A DNA stretch of 58,000 nucleotides from Adiantum capillus-veneris (GCA_014529385.2 CM043969.1:9279001-9337000); one strand, 5' to 3'. Shown: positions 1 to 11,262, numbered from the stretch's first letter. Notes: generated from the sequence alone by a model not told the origin. Translations and numbers: made by a program.

Positions 1-2268
1 ACCTTGGGGAGGTGCTGCCGGTACGCACACAGTTTTTGAAGGAGAAGCAAGGAGGGAGGTGTTGCCAAAATTCTCATCTTGAGGATTCATTGGATCAGAA
101 AAATCAGAGGAATTCTCAATCCTAATCACGGTACTTATGGTTTAATTATGGTTCTTCTTAATTCTCATCATTACTCTCTCATAATTCTCGTCTACTATGC
201 CTACTTTTAGCTATAATTCCCAATAGCTGCTCTCTAAGTTTACATAGCCATACTCCGTTACATAATCATCATTCAATTAGCTAAATTATGCAGCCATTCA
301 TCATCCTTAATCAAGGATTAATACATGATAAAGAAAGATTCTCTCGCATAGTTAATAAATTGTCTGCCGGAAATAAAGTAGATTTGATGGAGTTCATTCT
401 TTTATCATTCAATAGTATTGCAATTAAATTAGACTCAATATTCTCTCACATTGAAATGTGACTAAGGCTGAAAATTAAACCGTCATTAGGCAATTAAGAA
501 GAGAATTTTCTATCACACATGCCTGCGGTAATTCTGCATCTTCAAATTTCTCTAGGAAAGTGATCGAGCTTGCTTACTTCATCTCTCTTGTAATTTAATT
601 AGTAAAATTCCGAAATTGTTAATCATCTAAGTCAAGTGATTAACTTTAGAGCCGGTTCCCATAGGACAAGTAAAGTATTACCCATAAAATTACTATGTCT
701 CGAAGGAAAAATCTAACCCTCTTGCATAAGGAGGATTGTTCAATGACTCTAATCTATCAATTGGATGGTTATGATGCTCTCGGACCTTAGCTCTTTTCTT
801 CAAGTTTATCATTTAAAGTAGCGAGTATAAAATGGCTCCGGTTAAGAGAACTCGCTTCGGTGGTGCCCACGACCGGGAGGCAGGAACGAGCAATGTGAAT
901 GGAAACGGAAAAGCTCCCATGGATGAACAAGCACCGGCCATCTAACGGGCCATTGACGAAGAAATGGAAGAGGTAGGTCACAATTTTATTCAAGTTGTTT
1001 AATTTAACATTGCATACGATTAGCTAGGAATGAATATACCCCTAAACATGTTGGAGAAATTCGACGGAAACCTCGGCATTTGAATTCAATTGTATATTAA
1101 AGTTTAAGTAGGAAAGAATGGTTGATGGATATACTGTTTGCAATAGGAAAGAATGTATGCTAGGGAAAATTTAGCTCGGCCTGTTCATTCTATTTCCAAT
1201 GTTGAACTAGTCCTGAACCCCCTCTTGATCATAGGGGGCAGAGTTCCTAGTTAAGGGCTCTTGAATCCACGTCTGCTGGTTAAGTGGTGGGAATGTGCAT
1301 TTCGTACTTTCTATGCGGTGGACATACCTAGTTGTATGGGCAGCTAGGCGACAACGGGAGGAGTAAACTCGCGCTAGAGGGGGGATGTTGTTCCTCCAGA
1401 ACATTGGAATTTTAATGAATAAGTATGTCTACTAGGGAAAATTTAGCTCGGCGTGTTCATTCTATTTCCAATGTTGAACTAGTCATGAACCCCCTCTTGA
1501 TCACAGGGGGCAGAGTTCTTGGTAAAGGGCTCTTGAATCCACGTCTGCTGGTTAAGCGGTGGGAATGTGCATGTCGTGCTTTCTATGCGGTGGACACACC
1601 TAGTTGTATGGGCAGCTAGGCGACAACGGGAGGAGTAAACTCGCGCTAGAGGGGGGATGTTGTACCTCCAGAACATTGGAATTTTAATGAATAAGTTTGA
1701 GTAGAATTTTTACTAGAATACTGTCTTGGTGCCATTTGCAATACTGATTGAAGGGCTGTCTTAACGAACATTGTGATTCGGAATCTAATCAAGGAATGTT
1801 TATGTTGAACAACCATTGTGGTAGTAATTAGGACACACAAGGAAGTGTGAGTGTGGGGGTGGAAAGTGGAGGCTTGGCTCAGGTTGCCAATGCCTATGAG
1901 AAGGGTGGTCCCGATTCGTCGGGAACTCTCTGTCCCTATCGTGTTTAAATCGACACTAGTAATACTCATTGCCCCTAGAGCGACGAAGTCTCAAGTGTAC
2001 GTGCCTCTAAAACATGGGGAAAATGGCACTCGAGGTTTCTCTCCTCTTGGAAGGTGGGTCTTATGATCGCTAGATAGGTTAAGTACGCTTCCCCTGCGAG
2101 GTGGAGCTAGATCTCATTGCTAGTAGGCTCGAACTCGACTCACTTTGTGATGAGAGATCGTCCGCTAGTTGAACCCTGAACCAAATTGTTTGCTTCCGCT
2201 ATAGATCTAGTGGCCACCAGGTTCACCATGAGATCCGCCGTTTGATACGGTGGGGTGGGGACCTCACA
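1..2268 (+). repeat. 5' LTR of element I (3' portion)
   Basis: Matches 4657-8060 almost throughout, apart from an insertion in the other copy and small indels. It ends ACCTCACA immediately before the primer site. It carries a 272-bp tandem duplication (1161-1704) that the 3' LTR lacks. Short open frames in it recur in the 3' LTR only because the LTRs are copies. Confidence 0.85.
1161..1704 (+). repeat. 272-bp tandem duplication inside the 5' LTR
   Basis: The block starting TAGGGAAAATTTAGCTCGG at 1161 recurs at 1433 with few changes; both copies run through the CTCCAGAACATTGGAATTTTAA segment boundary. The 3' LTR has only one copy, around 7170-7490, so the duplication is specific to this LTR or was lost from the other. 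Confidence 0.85.
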
Positions 2269-2270
2269 CC

Positions 2271-2290
2271 TGGTATCAGAGCTATAGGTT
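2271..2290 (+). other. Primer-binding site of element I (initiator Met-tRNA)
   Basis: TGGTATCAGAGC at 2271-2282, two bases after the LTR end, is complementary to the 3' end of plant initiator methionine tRNA. The match continues imperfectly to about 2290. Confidence 0.9.
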
Positions 2291-2753
2291 TACGAAATGG
2301 AAAATGATGTTGTTTGAAAATTTTTAAAAAATAAGGGCTAGTAGGATAGCTCGTACTCAAAGCTTGAGCATGATGTTTCCCAGAATAATGGCATTGGATT
2401 TGTCTAGTGGATTGTCTCCTGAGTTATGTTAAAGAGTTTTACTCGTTGAGCTTGTTGGGATTCACTGGGTTCCACATGATGTTTTTTGAGAAGTCATTGG
2501 TGCGACTAGTGCTACGGGCAGGTAGCTTGTTGATGCACATAAAGTTATAATTATGGACCAAAGCTCTCGAGTAAAGTTTTTACCATTATTTATCGGACAA
2601 TTTTGGATGTATTCAATGGAATTTAAACTAATGGTGGAATGGTTAAATCCTTTGTGATAGATGTACAGGTTAAGTAGGCTGGTTAAGCCCAAAAGTTAAA
2701 TTTCTTCTTGAATATGGAAAAGCCTAGGTTCATTTGAGAAGAGTGCTATAGTA

Positions 2754-3725
2754 ATGAGTTTTATACCATTGGATAGGCACCGCATGCTGCTCTCTACTCG
2801 GCAGCGCAAGAGAAAAAGCTCCTCCTTAAACAAGCCCAACCTCCACACTTTAAGGGCGAGGGGGGCAAATGTGGAGAGAGACGCGGAAGTGTGGATGGAA
2901 GCAATGGACGATTATTTCGAAGCTGGGGGAACCCAACCCGTGAACCAAACCATGCTTGCGATGTTTCACTTGTCTGGCGATGCCAAGATATGGTGGAAGC
3001 AACATTGCAGGGACTTGGATATCAAGGGATCTTCCCAATCCTGGTAAGACATCAAAGCTGCGATAATGGGACGTTATTTACCACCTGCCTATAAAACCTT
3101 GAGGATGAATGAGTTCTTTTCACTTCAGCAGCCGACTTCATTTGTCGAAGAATATTATTCAAATTTCGTCACTCTTCGGAGATATGCTCCTAAGATGACT
3201 TTGGAACAACAGGTAGCAAGGTTCTGCCAAGGGTTAATCGACCCTTTGAATACTCGGTTGGAAGCTCTCAGGCCAACAACACTACAGGATGCCTTGTTAA
3301 GGGCCAAGCCGTTAGCTAAAGAGATTTAGAGGGCTACCCAAGATAGTCAATACTATTTGTCAAAGAGGGCCAGGACAGATAACTGGAGTAACAGGCCAAT
3401 CAATCCTGTATACGACCATCGTTCGGTAGTAGCTACTATGGCAGCTATCGAGTTTTCCAATATAAGATGCTGTGAGTGCCAGGAGTATGGACATTACAAA
3501 AGCCGATGTCCAAAAAGGATTTCCCAAACATCCGGTGCTAATAATGTACCTCTGAACGTCAACGGGCGAGGTCAACCAAACGGAAAAGGAGGCCGAGGAA
3601 GAGGAAACATAGGACAAGGAAGCGGAGCTTTCGCTAATGCCGCAGTGAGACAACCAACTGTGGGTGACGAAGCTGATGAGAGAATAGCTCTGTATGCTGC
3701 AACTGCTAATCCTAGTGAGCAATAA
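2754..3725 (+). pseudogene. gag: gag of element I (Ty3/gypsy-type), two nonsense codons
   Basis: Capsid/nucleocapsid protein of an LTR retrotransposon, expected to package element RNA in cytoplasmic particles. One frame of about 323 codons runs from ATG 2754 to TAA 3723-3725 and is broken by TAA at 3045-3047 and TAG at 3327-3329. The capsid part resembles the Retrotrans_gag family (LSGDAKIWWKQH, then EYYSNFVTLRRYAP and VARFCQGL). A canonical CX2CX4HX4C zinc knuckle follows (C-CE-C-QEYG-H-YKSR-C, near 3470-3512), then a Gly/Arg-rich tail. No frameshift is needed to read it, so decay is modest. It is the only coding region between the LTRs; no protease follows. Start choice is uncertain because no other in-frame ATG lies close upstream. 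Confidence 0.85.
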
Positions 3726-3896
3726 TTCAAGCACCAGGATCTCATCAAATTTCAGCAGAATAAGACGCAGTACAACTAAAGACTATTCTATTATCAAAGG
3801 AAGTCTTTACTTTAGACAAAGGATATATGTACCTAGGTAGTTAACATAGAGCTTATCCATATGCATTCTTGAAATGAGGACATCTTAAATTTTTCA

Positions 3897-3908
3897 CGTT
3901 GGGGAGGT
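3897..3908 (+). other. Polypurine tract of element I
   Basis: A purine-rich GTTGGGGAGGT stretch lies immediately before the TGTAAGG start of the 3' LTR, the expected place for plus-strand priming. It is short and interrupted by T. Confidence 0.6.
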
Positions 3909-4561
3909 TGTAAGGTCTCTGACCCCGACCAAAAAAGAGCACCCTTGTACCATGAAATGAACATAATGAAAAAAGTTACTATTTTTAGCAGTTTTTCAAA
4001 TTCTGTCAGTGCCATGTTGTTTAGAATGTTATAAAGCTTCCAAATGTGAATTAAAATAATTTTTGTAAAAAAATTCCAAAAATAGTAAGTTTTTGGTCAC
4101 CCGATCCGTCCAATTTTTACCGTCTCAAAAAACTGCACCCGTACCGCGAATTTGAAAAACTTGCATTTTCGGACCCGGGGGGCTGCTAAATATAGCAAGT
4201 ACTCGGACCAGTATGCCTTAGTTAGAGCTTAGTATAGCATTTTCCGGCATCAAATTCCGACTCGTATGACCCGTTTTAGCCTAAAACCAAATTTTCCCAA
4301 AATTGCCCGGGGAGGCACTAGGGCTCGAGGCAGTGTGGGAGCAGGTTCCCGGCCAGTCCGGGTCAGCTTTAGCAGCTAGGGGGCACCTTTTGTCCTTGTG
4401 GGAGTCTTGGGAGAGTTTCCAAGCTTGCAACTAAGTGTGAGAGCCAGTTAACAAAGCCAACTGGACACTTGGTAGGCGGGAAACTAGACTTGCCATGCAT
4501 GATGTGAGAGCTCACTCAGATGCAAATAGCAAGGCTGGTCGATTTTCAGCTTGGAGGAGCC

Positions 4562-4570
4562 TATTTAAAG
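4562..4570 (+). promoter_or_regulatory. Candidate TATA box in the element I LTR
   Basis: TATTTAAAG lies at the expected kind of position in the LTR, directly before a (CA)n tract. The role is inferred from motif and location only. Confidence 0.4.
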
Positions 4571-4575
4571 GTGTG

Positions 4576-4577
<2 letters not shown>

Positions 4578-4617
<40 letters not shown>

Positions 4618-4660
4618 CTCACACACACACCTAGTATACACCCACACACCTACACACACC
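4578..4660 (+). repeat. (CA)n microsatellite and CA-rich tract in LTR
   Basis: An uninterrupted CA run at 4578-4615 is followed by imperfect CACACA blocks to about 4660, just downstream of the candidate TATA box. Window base 1 starts just after the equivalent place in the 5' LTR. Confidence 0.95.
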
Positions 4661-5130
4661 TTGGGGAGGTGCTGCCGGTACACACACAGTTTTTGAAGGA
4701 GAAGCAAGGAGGGAGGTGCTGCCGAAATTCTCATCTTGAGGATTCATTGGATCAAAAAAATTAGAGGAATTCTCAGTCCTAATCACGGTAATTATGGTTT
4801 AATTACGGTTCTTCTTAATTCTCATCATTACTCTGTCATAATTCTCTTCTACTATGCCTACTTTTAGCTATAATTCCCAATAGCTGCTCTCTAAGTTTAC
4901 ATAGCCATACTCCGTTACATAATCATCATTCAATTAGCTAAATTATGCAGCCCTTCATCATCCTTAATCAAGGATTAATACATGATTAAGAAAGATTCTC
5001 TCGCTAGGTAGCATAGTTAATAAATTGTCTGCGGGTAATAAAGTAGATTTGATGGAGTTCATTCTTTTATCATTCAATAGTATTGCAATTAAATTAGACT
5101 CAATCTTCTCTCACATTAAAATGTGATTAA

Positions 5131-6469
5131 CACTAGGTTGGTAATGGGACACTTTTATGTCCTGGGACACTTTTATGTCCTGTGAAGTGACCATTTTCCT
5201 TGAATTATGTCAAGAGTTTCAAAATGGATTTGGAGGTGCTATCTATCTAGAAAGTTGTCTCATGAGCTGAAAAAAACTTGAAATTTTTTTGGAATATCAA
5301 TTCCATCTTTAACCTTGTCCTTGCACAACATTTCACAACCTAAACTGTGTGAAAAAACGGGTCCTGTTTTTGGCTTTTTTCAACTTTTTGCAACTATACC
5401 ACTCTAGAATTCATGTTTGTGAGGTCTATAATGCTAGAGAACTATCTTTAGTAGTCCTCAACATGTCCTGATGCTTCTAGGGAGAAATAAATGTTAAAGT
5501 TGTAAGTTATGACCAAATTACAAAAATTGTCAAATCCTGTTTTTTAGCCAATTTTAGCTCTTCCATGATTTTTTTGGTGGCTTTCATGATATCCAAATGC
5601 AGTTTTGATTCTCTATGTCGCATATTGTAACTTAAAGCTAATATTCCTTGATTTTTGGGGCACCTAATACCCTTTTTTTCATAGTAGACAACGATGGTTG
5701 ATTTTTTCAATTATAGAAGAAAACGAAACATTCTAGTATATCAAGTATAGCTTTTTTAATATTGTTAGTTTCTTGTGACAACTACATGCATTTTGTAGGT
5801 AGTAACCATATCTAGTCATAAGGATCAAATTTGGCTAGATATTGAATAGTTTCTATGGGATTCTACAACTCATAATGTTGAACCCAGCTTTTTCATGTTT
5901 GCTGTATTTAGCACTTCATCTTTGTCCCCAAGATTCCCCTTGGTAAGAGATGTATTATTCTTTTGACATGCTCCATGGCTCCTTATGAACCTAAAGGACA
6001 ATAGGGAACTAAGAAAACATGCATATATTATTTGTATTGAGTGTGGCTATAGAAACTTTGATGATAGGTTTGCAGAATGGTAAAAATTCAACTTTTTTGT
6101 ACCTAATTCTTTTGGAAAAACAAAAAATAGTGAGTGAGAAGCAATCATATGTTCTCATCACCAACCCATTGAAGTTAACTAGGGAATTTATCTCAAGTCC
6201 TACAAAAATCCCTAATCTTATTTTTATGCAAAAAAACGTAAGAAATGACTGTTTTGATGAAAATGTACCGGTCCATCAACTTTGGAGGCTTGGTGTGACC
6301 AAAAGATGAGAAATTTTACAAGTTTCTTATTTTTTCCATGTGTAGTAGGCCTTGAACTATAACCTCATGAAAGGATTTTACAAAATGAGTGGATCTACTA
6401 TGGTTTTGGAGGTTTTTTTCAAAACCCTGAAAGGACACTTTTATGTCCTGTTAGGTTACCAACCTAGTG
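5131..6469 (+). mobile_element. 1.34-kb CACTA-ended DNA transposon, copy 1 (non-autonomous)
   Basis: Ends are inverted repeats: CACTAGGTTGGTAA at the left and its complement at 6456-6469. Just inside lie copies of the near-palindrome GGACACTTTTATGTCC, two at the left end and one at the right. The insertion interrupts the 3' LTR of element I; the 5' LTR shows the empty site near 471. Both flanks read TTAA, so the duplication could be 2 bp (TA) or 4 bp (TTAA), neither being the 3 bp usual for CACTA elements. A second copy lies inverted at 26073-27415. No transposase is recognised. Confidence 0.85.
5960..6330 (+). pseudogene. Coding-like remnant inside CACTA-ended copy 1
   Basis: I do not recognise this protein. 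Its translation in one frame shares segments with copy 2, for example YRNFDDR and a fragment ending VHQLWRL. Each copy is open where the other has stops, and indels shift the frame between them. This looks like the decayed tail of a coding region from the parental element. No catalytic motif is visible. It could also be non-coding sequence conserved simply because the two copies are related. Confidence 0.3.
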
Positions 6470-7274
6470 TTAAGGCTTAAAATTAAACCGTCATTAGGCA
6501 ATTAAGAAGAGAATTTTCTATCACACATGCCTGCGGTAATTCTACATCTTCAAATTGCTCTAGGAAAGTGATTGAGCTTGCTGAATTCATCTCTCTTGTA
6601 ATTTAATTAGTAAAATTATGAAATTGTTAATCATCTAAGCCAAGTGATTAACTTTAGAGCCGGTTCCCATAGGACAAGTAAAGTATTACCCATAAAATTA
6701 CTATGTCTCGAAGGAAAGATCTAACCCTCTTGCATAAGGAGGATTGTTCAATGACTCTAATCTATCAATTGGATGGTTATGATGCTCATGGACCTTAGCT
6801 CTTTTCTTCAAGTTTATCATTTAAAGTAGTGAGTATAAAATGGCCCCGGTTAAGAGAACTCGCTTCGGTGGTGCCCACGACCGCGAGGCGGGAACGAGCA
6901 ATGTGAATGGAAAAAGAAAAGCTCCCATGGACGAACAAGCACCGGCCATCTCACGGGCCATTGACAAAGAAATGGAAGAGGTAGGTCACAATTTTATTCA
7001 AGTTGTTTAATTTAACATTGCATACGATTAGCTAGGAATGAATATACCCCTAAACATGTTGGAGAAATCCGACGGAAACCTCGGCATTTGAATTCAATTG
7101 TATATTAAAGTTTAAGTAGAAAAGAATGGTTGATGAATATACTGTTTGCAATAGGAAAGAATGTCTGTTAGGAAAAATTTAGCTCGACCTTTTCATTCTA
7201 TTTCCAATGTTGAACTAGTCCTGAACCCCGTCTTGATCACAAGGGACAGAGTTCCTGGTTAAGGGCTCTTGAAT

Positions 7275-7358
7275 CCACGTCTACTGGTTAAGCTGTGGAT
7301 ACCCACGTCTGCTGGTAAAGCGGTGGGGACCCACGTCTACTGTTTAAGCGGTGGGAAT
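7275..7358 (+). repeat. Three 28-bp tandem repeats in the 3' LTR
   Basis: CCACGTCTRCTGG recurs at 7275, 7303 and 7331 with a 28-bp period and small changes. The 5' LTR has one unit per copy of its 272-bp duplication. Confidence 0.85.
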
Positions 7359-8060
7359 GTCCATGTCGTGCTTTCTATGCGGTGGACATACCTAGTTGTA
7401 TGGGTAGCTAGGCGACAATGGGAGGAGTAAACTCTCGCTGGAGGGGGGATGTTGTACCTCCAGAACATTGGAATTTTAATGAATAAGTTTGAGTAGAATT
7501 TTTACTAGAATACTGTCTTGGTGCCGTTTGCAATACTGATTGAAGGACTGTCTTAACGAACATTGTGATTCGGAATCTAATCAAGGAATGTTTATGTTGA
7601 ACAACCATTGTGGTAGTAATTAGGACACACAAGGAAGTGTGAGTGTGGGGGTGGAGAGTGGGGGCTTGGCTCAGGTTGTCAATGCCTATGAGAAGGGTGG
7701 TCCCGATTGGTCGGGAACTCTCTGTCCCCATAGTGTTTAAATCGACACTAGTAATACTCATTGCCCCTAGAGCGGCGAAGTCTCAAGTGTACGTGCCTCT
7801 AAAACATGGGGAAAATGGCACTCGAGGTTTCTCTCCTCTTGGAAGGTGGGTATTATGATCGCTAGATAGGTTAAGTACACTTCCCTTGCGAGGTGGAGCT
7901 AGATCTCATTGCTAGTAGGCTCGAACTCGACTCACTTTGTGATGAGAGATCGTCCGCTAGTTGAACCCTGAAACACTTTGTTTGCTTCCGCTATAGATCT
8001 AGTGGCCACCAGGTTCACCATCAGATCCGCCATTTGATACGGTGGGGTGGGAACCTCACA

Positions 8061-8470
8061 AAACGGGCGTAACGACGTCTATAGAGCTGTGTAGAAGGGC
8101 ATAGGCTGATTACTTAGCTTTAGTGTGTATGATTTGCTTGCAGAGTTAGTAGTTGCATCTCATCGAGTTCACTTCATTAGGAATGACACCATAGTGAGTT
8201 TCCATGCCTCATCCTGGTCACTTCCCTTGTATTCATATTTTATGTTGATGCGTGAGAGCTATGATATGGACGTCCGTCGCGGCGACCCGCAAACAGTACC
8301 TATGGCTTGTAACATTAGTAATTGAAAGGTTTTCATCGCTTGCAAGGCCGTCACTCATTGATAACTACTTACAAGCGTAGCATCAATCCAATTGCATTGT
8401 ATAATGATGATCATAAGCTACATCTGCTTCTGCACAATGATGATCAAGCCAAAAGCTTGTGTGCTAGATC
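8061..8470. other. Unassigned spacer
   Basis: Sequence to the right of element I. No protein, RNA or repeat family recognised here; it is probably older element debris. Confidence 0.5.
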
Positions 8471-9066
8471 GCTTGTGTGATGATCACGTGCTATGCATTA
8501 TGGGCTCCTTGGCCTCTCGAGTGCAATCCCCATCTGACGTCATTGTTGTCATGTTAACGTTGTCAGGCATTTTTTGGCTGTGCATAAAGTCACTAGGTCA
8601 TGCCTAAAAGCTTGTCCACTAGCCTCATGTATATATGTGTACATAGCCCTGCAAGTTTTGGAAGTGGTCCTGTAACAATTCATGTATAAAGGTGTGATTT
8701 GCCAAGCTAGGGTGCTGATTTTTTGGGTTGTTTGAGTTCCCAAATTTTTTTTAAATAAATAGTTTTAGCTTGTGTGATGATCACGTGCTATGCATTATGG
8801 GCTCCTTGGCCTCTCGAGTGCAATCCCCATCTGACGTCATTGTTGTCATGTTAATGTTGTCAAGCATTTTTTGGATGAGCATAAAGTCACTAGGTCATGC
8901 CTAAAAGCTTGCCCACTAGCCTCATGTATATATGTGTACATAGCCCTGCAGGTTTTGGAAGTTGTCCTGTAACAATTCATGTATAAAGGTGTGATTTTTC
9001 CAAGCTAGGGTGCTGATTTTTTGGGTTGTTTGAGTTCCCAATTTTTTTTTAAATAAATAGTTTTAG
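8471..9066 (+). repeat. 297-bp tandem duplication spanning an LTR start
   Basis: The block beginning GCTTGTGTGATGATCACG at 8471 recurs at 8768. Each unit holds about 90 bp of flank plus the first ~207 bp of an L2-type LTR (TGTCAGGCATTTTTTGG at 8561, TGTCAAGCA at 8858). Confidence 0.9.
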
Positions 9067-10096
9067 CCATGTTGTATAGCTCGTGAATCGGACTTGTGCA
9101 TCATGAGTTATGGGCATCCGAAGTGGGCGGTCTCAACTTAGAAGGTGATGGCAGGTGCATGCGACAAAAGAAACTGGGCCAACTTGCGGGTCTAAGATTA
9201 GAAATGCTGAAATTTTAAATTTCTAGAGATAGCCGAGATGATAGGCTTCGAGCCATGTGTTATTGTGCGCCATTCGATGACCAAAGCAGCCAATTATGCC
9301 TTGGAGAAAGTTTTCCGAGAAGTGCTCCTACTTGGGGGAGAAACTGGAAATTGTTGGGCACAAGGAAGTTGGGAGGCTTAAGGAGGAAGTTCCATGTGGC
9401 GAGTGGATTATCCCACATGGGAAGGGAAAAGTGGAGAGTGGGGGGTATATAGCCTAGAGGGGGAGACCATTATGGGTGTACCAAGTGAGAGGAGATCACA
9501 AGGCTTGGCTATGGAGGGGCTCATGGGCTCATGGGCTCATGGGGAGAGAAACGGTGCATTTTTTGGTTCCCACCAGCCTATACTGGCGCCTCACAACTTT
9601 TTGGGGTCCCTAGCCACTTGCCCCCACCCCATTCCTTGGTCAAAGGGTCACCGACACCTCATTTTTTGCCTAAAAAAGGCAAAGAATGAGCCAATTAAAA
9701 GGTTCCTTGAGACATAGCCTTGTCGCGGCTAAGAAGAAAGAAAAAATATCGGGGATAAAGGATAAGAAAGCCCCCATTTTAATAGCCACAACACCTGCAC
9801 AACTTCCAGAGAGCTCATTTTTTAGCAAGAGAAAGGACACCTCCATGTTTGAGTGGCCATAACTTCTTCATTTCTCCTATGTTTTTTGCCTATGGATACT
9901 CTATGGACATCTCCACAAGACCAGCTTTGTCATGATGTCCTTTGTTTCTCCTGATTTTGAGTGTGTTTCACTATTGAAGGGTTTTTCATAAATCGCTACA
10001 GGTGTTTACCATAGGTGTTTTTGGCCATGCAATAGTTCTTCCTTCCACTTGTGCAAGACTATAGAGGCATTCATTTTCCTTCTTGTTTGCACGCTA
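8561..10096 (+). repeat. L2-family gypsy LTR, plus orientation
   Basis: Begins TGTCAGGCATTTTTTGG and ends TTTGCACGCTAACA. The same sequence occurs in minus orientation at 16658-17379 and 32379-33150, the two LTRs of gypsy II; the first ~200 bp also starts the LTR of gypsy V at 53259. The start is duplicated, so the functional left edge may be 8858. TATATAG near 9448 is a possible TATA box. A 10-bp unit (GGGCTCATGG) is repeated three times near 9516-9543. No primer site follows, so this may be a solo or truncated LTR. Confidence 0.7.
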
Positions 10097-10695
10097 ACAA
10101 TGTGAGTCTATACTTCTCAATCACTTAGAAATTCACATGCGTCGCCGTCCTCACTGCCATTGCTCCCCTGCTTGCACTGGCCATCACTTTTCCCTTCCAA
10201 CCAAGCTCGTTTAAACTCTTGCATCTGCACACAATATCAATATACATGCATACAAAATCATCTAGTTGCTGACCATGGACCATCATAGCAACAACAGAAT
10301 ATTGAAACCTAGTATTTGAAGTGCTACATGTGGGTGCCCTTTAATTTGGCACATGCAGGATGTGGAAAAAGTGCACACGGGATGTTGTATGTATCTTCTT
10401 TTTCCTCTTCCCTACCCTCATTCCTGCTGGCTCTCTCCACCTTCAAAGATGGTTGAGGTATTGGGACTGAGACTGGGGACAAGTTAATTCTTTCATTTAG
10501 CTCAGTTACGGGTATAATTATGGTACATGAAGCTCTCTATCTTCATTGCACCATCAAGGTCTCAAGGAACACAAAGCTTGTAATGTACAAGTCTCTCTTT
10601 ATGGGAGGATCTATAATACAAAAGCATTTTGGAGGGGGGACCAACTCCACATAAATCTAGTCCTCAATTGTTTTCAAGTTCTCTAATTAACTCTC
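10097..10695. other. Unassigned sequence with a purine tract
   Basis: No recognisable domain or primer site. GGAGGGGGGACC near 10631 resembles a retrotransposon polypurine tract but no matching LTR start is evident. Confidence 0.4.
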
Positions 10696-11262
10696 TTGCA
10701 AAGTATTGTTCATGCCAAGCTAATTAAGTATAATGACTATGTTGCTACCTCTACTCAAGTTCTCTCTCTATTTTCTCAAAGTATTCTCATAAAAATGCTC
10801 ATTAAAGTTCTCTATATTCCGCTATTCTCAATGTTCATAGTCCAATTCCATTGCAAGGATGTCGTAAAGACACAAATCCAAAAGTTGGATTTTGAAACAT
10901 CTATCGAAACTAAATTACCATCTTGGTTGAACAAAGACACGCCAATCTAGATATATGGAGCTTATGATAATGATAGTTTATGACAAGACGATTGCATTTT
11001 GAATCAAGATGTAAACACTGCCAATTATGTATCAAAATCCTTTCTTGAATGTTTGTTTGAGCCATTTAAGTGGACTCAAATATTGACTACCACGGACTTT
11101 TGTGTCAATGAGTCGACACCAACCTTATTTTGTGATCAAGAAGGCTACGACATTGTTCCAATTTGGATGATAACTATCGTTCTATTGGATGAACAACAAG
11201 TTCTCTTTGATCACCATTATGATGCCACTAATGAGCTAGAGGAGGAAACTCTTACCACATAG
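10696..11262 (+). pseudogene. Gypsy polyprotein fragment (gag-pol linker region)
   Basis: No enzyme motif is recognised, but the translation (ETKLPSWLNKD, then LFEPFKWTQI) matches the segment at 57661-57951 of gypsy V (AETKLPSWLNKD and LFEPFEWNQI), which there follows the Gag zinc knuckle. The frame is broken by stops near 10948 and 10981. It is thus the homologous region between gag and protease of a related, older element. It is followed directly by integrase-like sequence, so reverse transcriptase has been deleted. Confidence 0.6.

Larger units (their letters stand above)
1..8060 (+). mobile_element. Element I: gag-only LTR retrotransposon with giant LTRs (5' end outside window)
   Basis: The stretch from base 1 is repeated from about 4657, and the repeat ends at 2268 and at 8060 with the same TG...CA type terminus (ACCTCACA). 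A Met-tRNA primer site follows the first copy and a purine tract precedes the second, so these are 5' and 3' LTRs. The interior is only 2269-3908 (1.64 kb) and holds one decayed gag; no protease, reverse transcriptase, RNase H or integrase motif is present. With the nested insertion removed the LTR is about 2.8 kb, longer than the interior. This fits the TR-GAG class of non-autonomous elements (family knowledge); mobilisation in trans is inferred. The right-hand target duplication would be AAACG, but the left flank lies outside the window. Confidence 0.85.
3909..8060 (+). repeat. 3' LTR of element I, split by a DNA transposon
   Basis: Starts TGTAAGG after the purine tract and ends CCTCACA at 8060. 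Total 4152 bp, of which 5131-6469 is a later insertion absent from the equivalent site in the 5' LTR (near 471). Outside that it matches the 5' LTR, with scattered substitutions suggesting an old insertion. Confidence 0.85.

Noticed and set aside
4495-4764. Open frame with a long Thr-His run
   Set aside because: Translation of the (CA)n tract in an LTR.
1851-7858. 71-codon open frames at 1851-2066 and 7643-7858 with nearly the same translation
   Set aside because: They lie at the same place in the two LTRs of element I; similarity reflects LTR duplication, not coding constraint.
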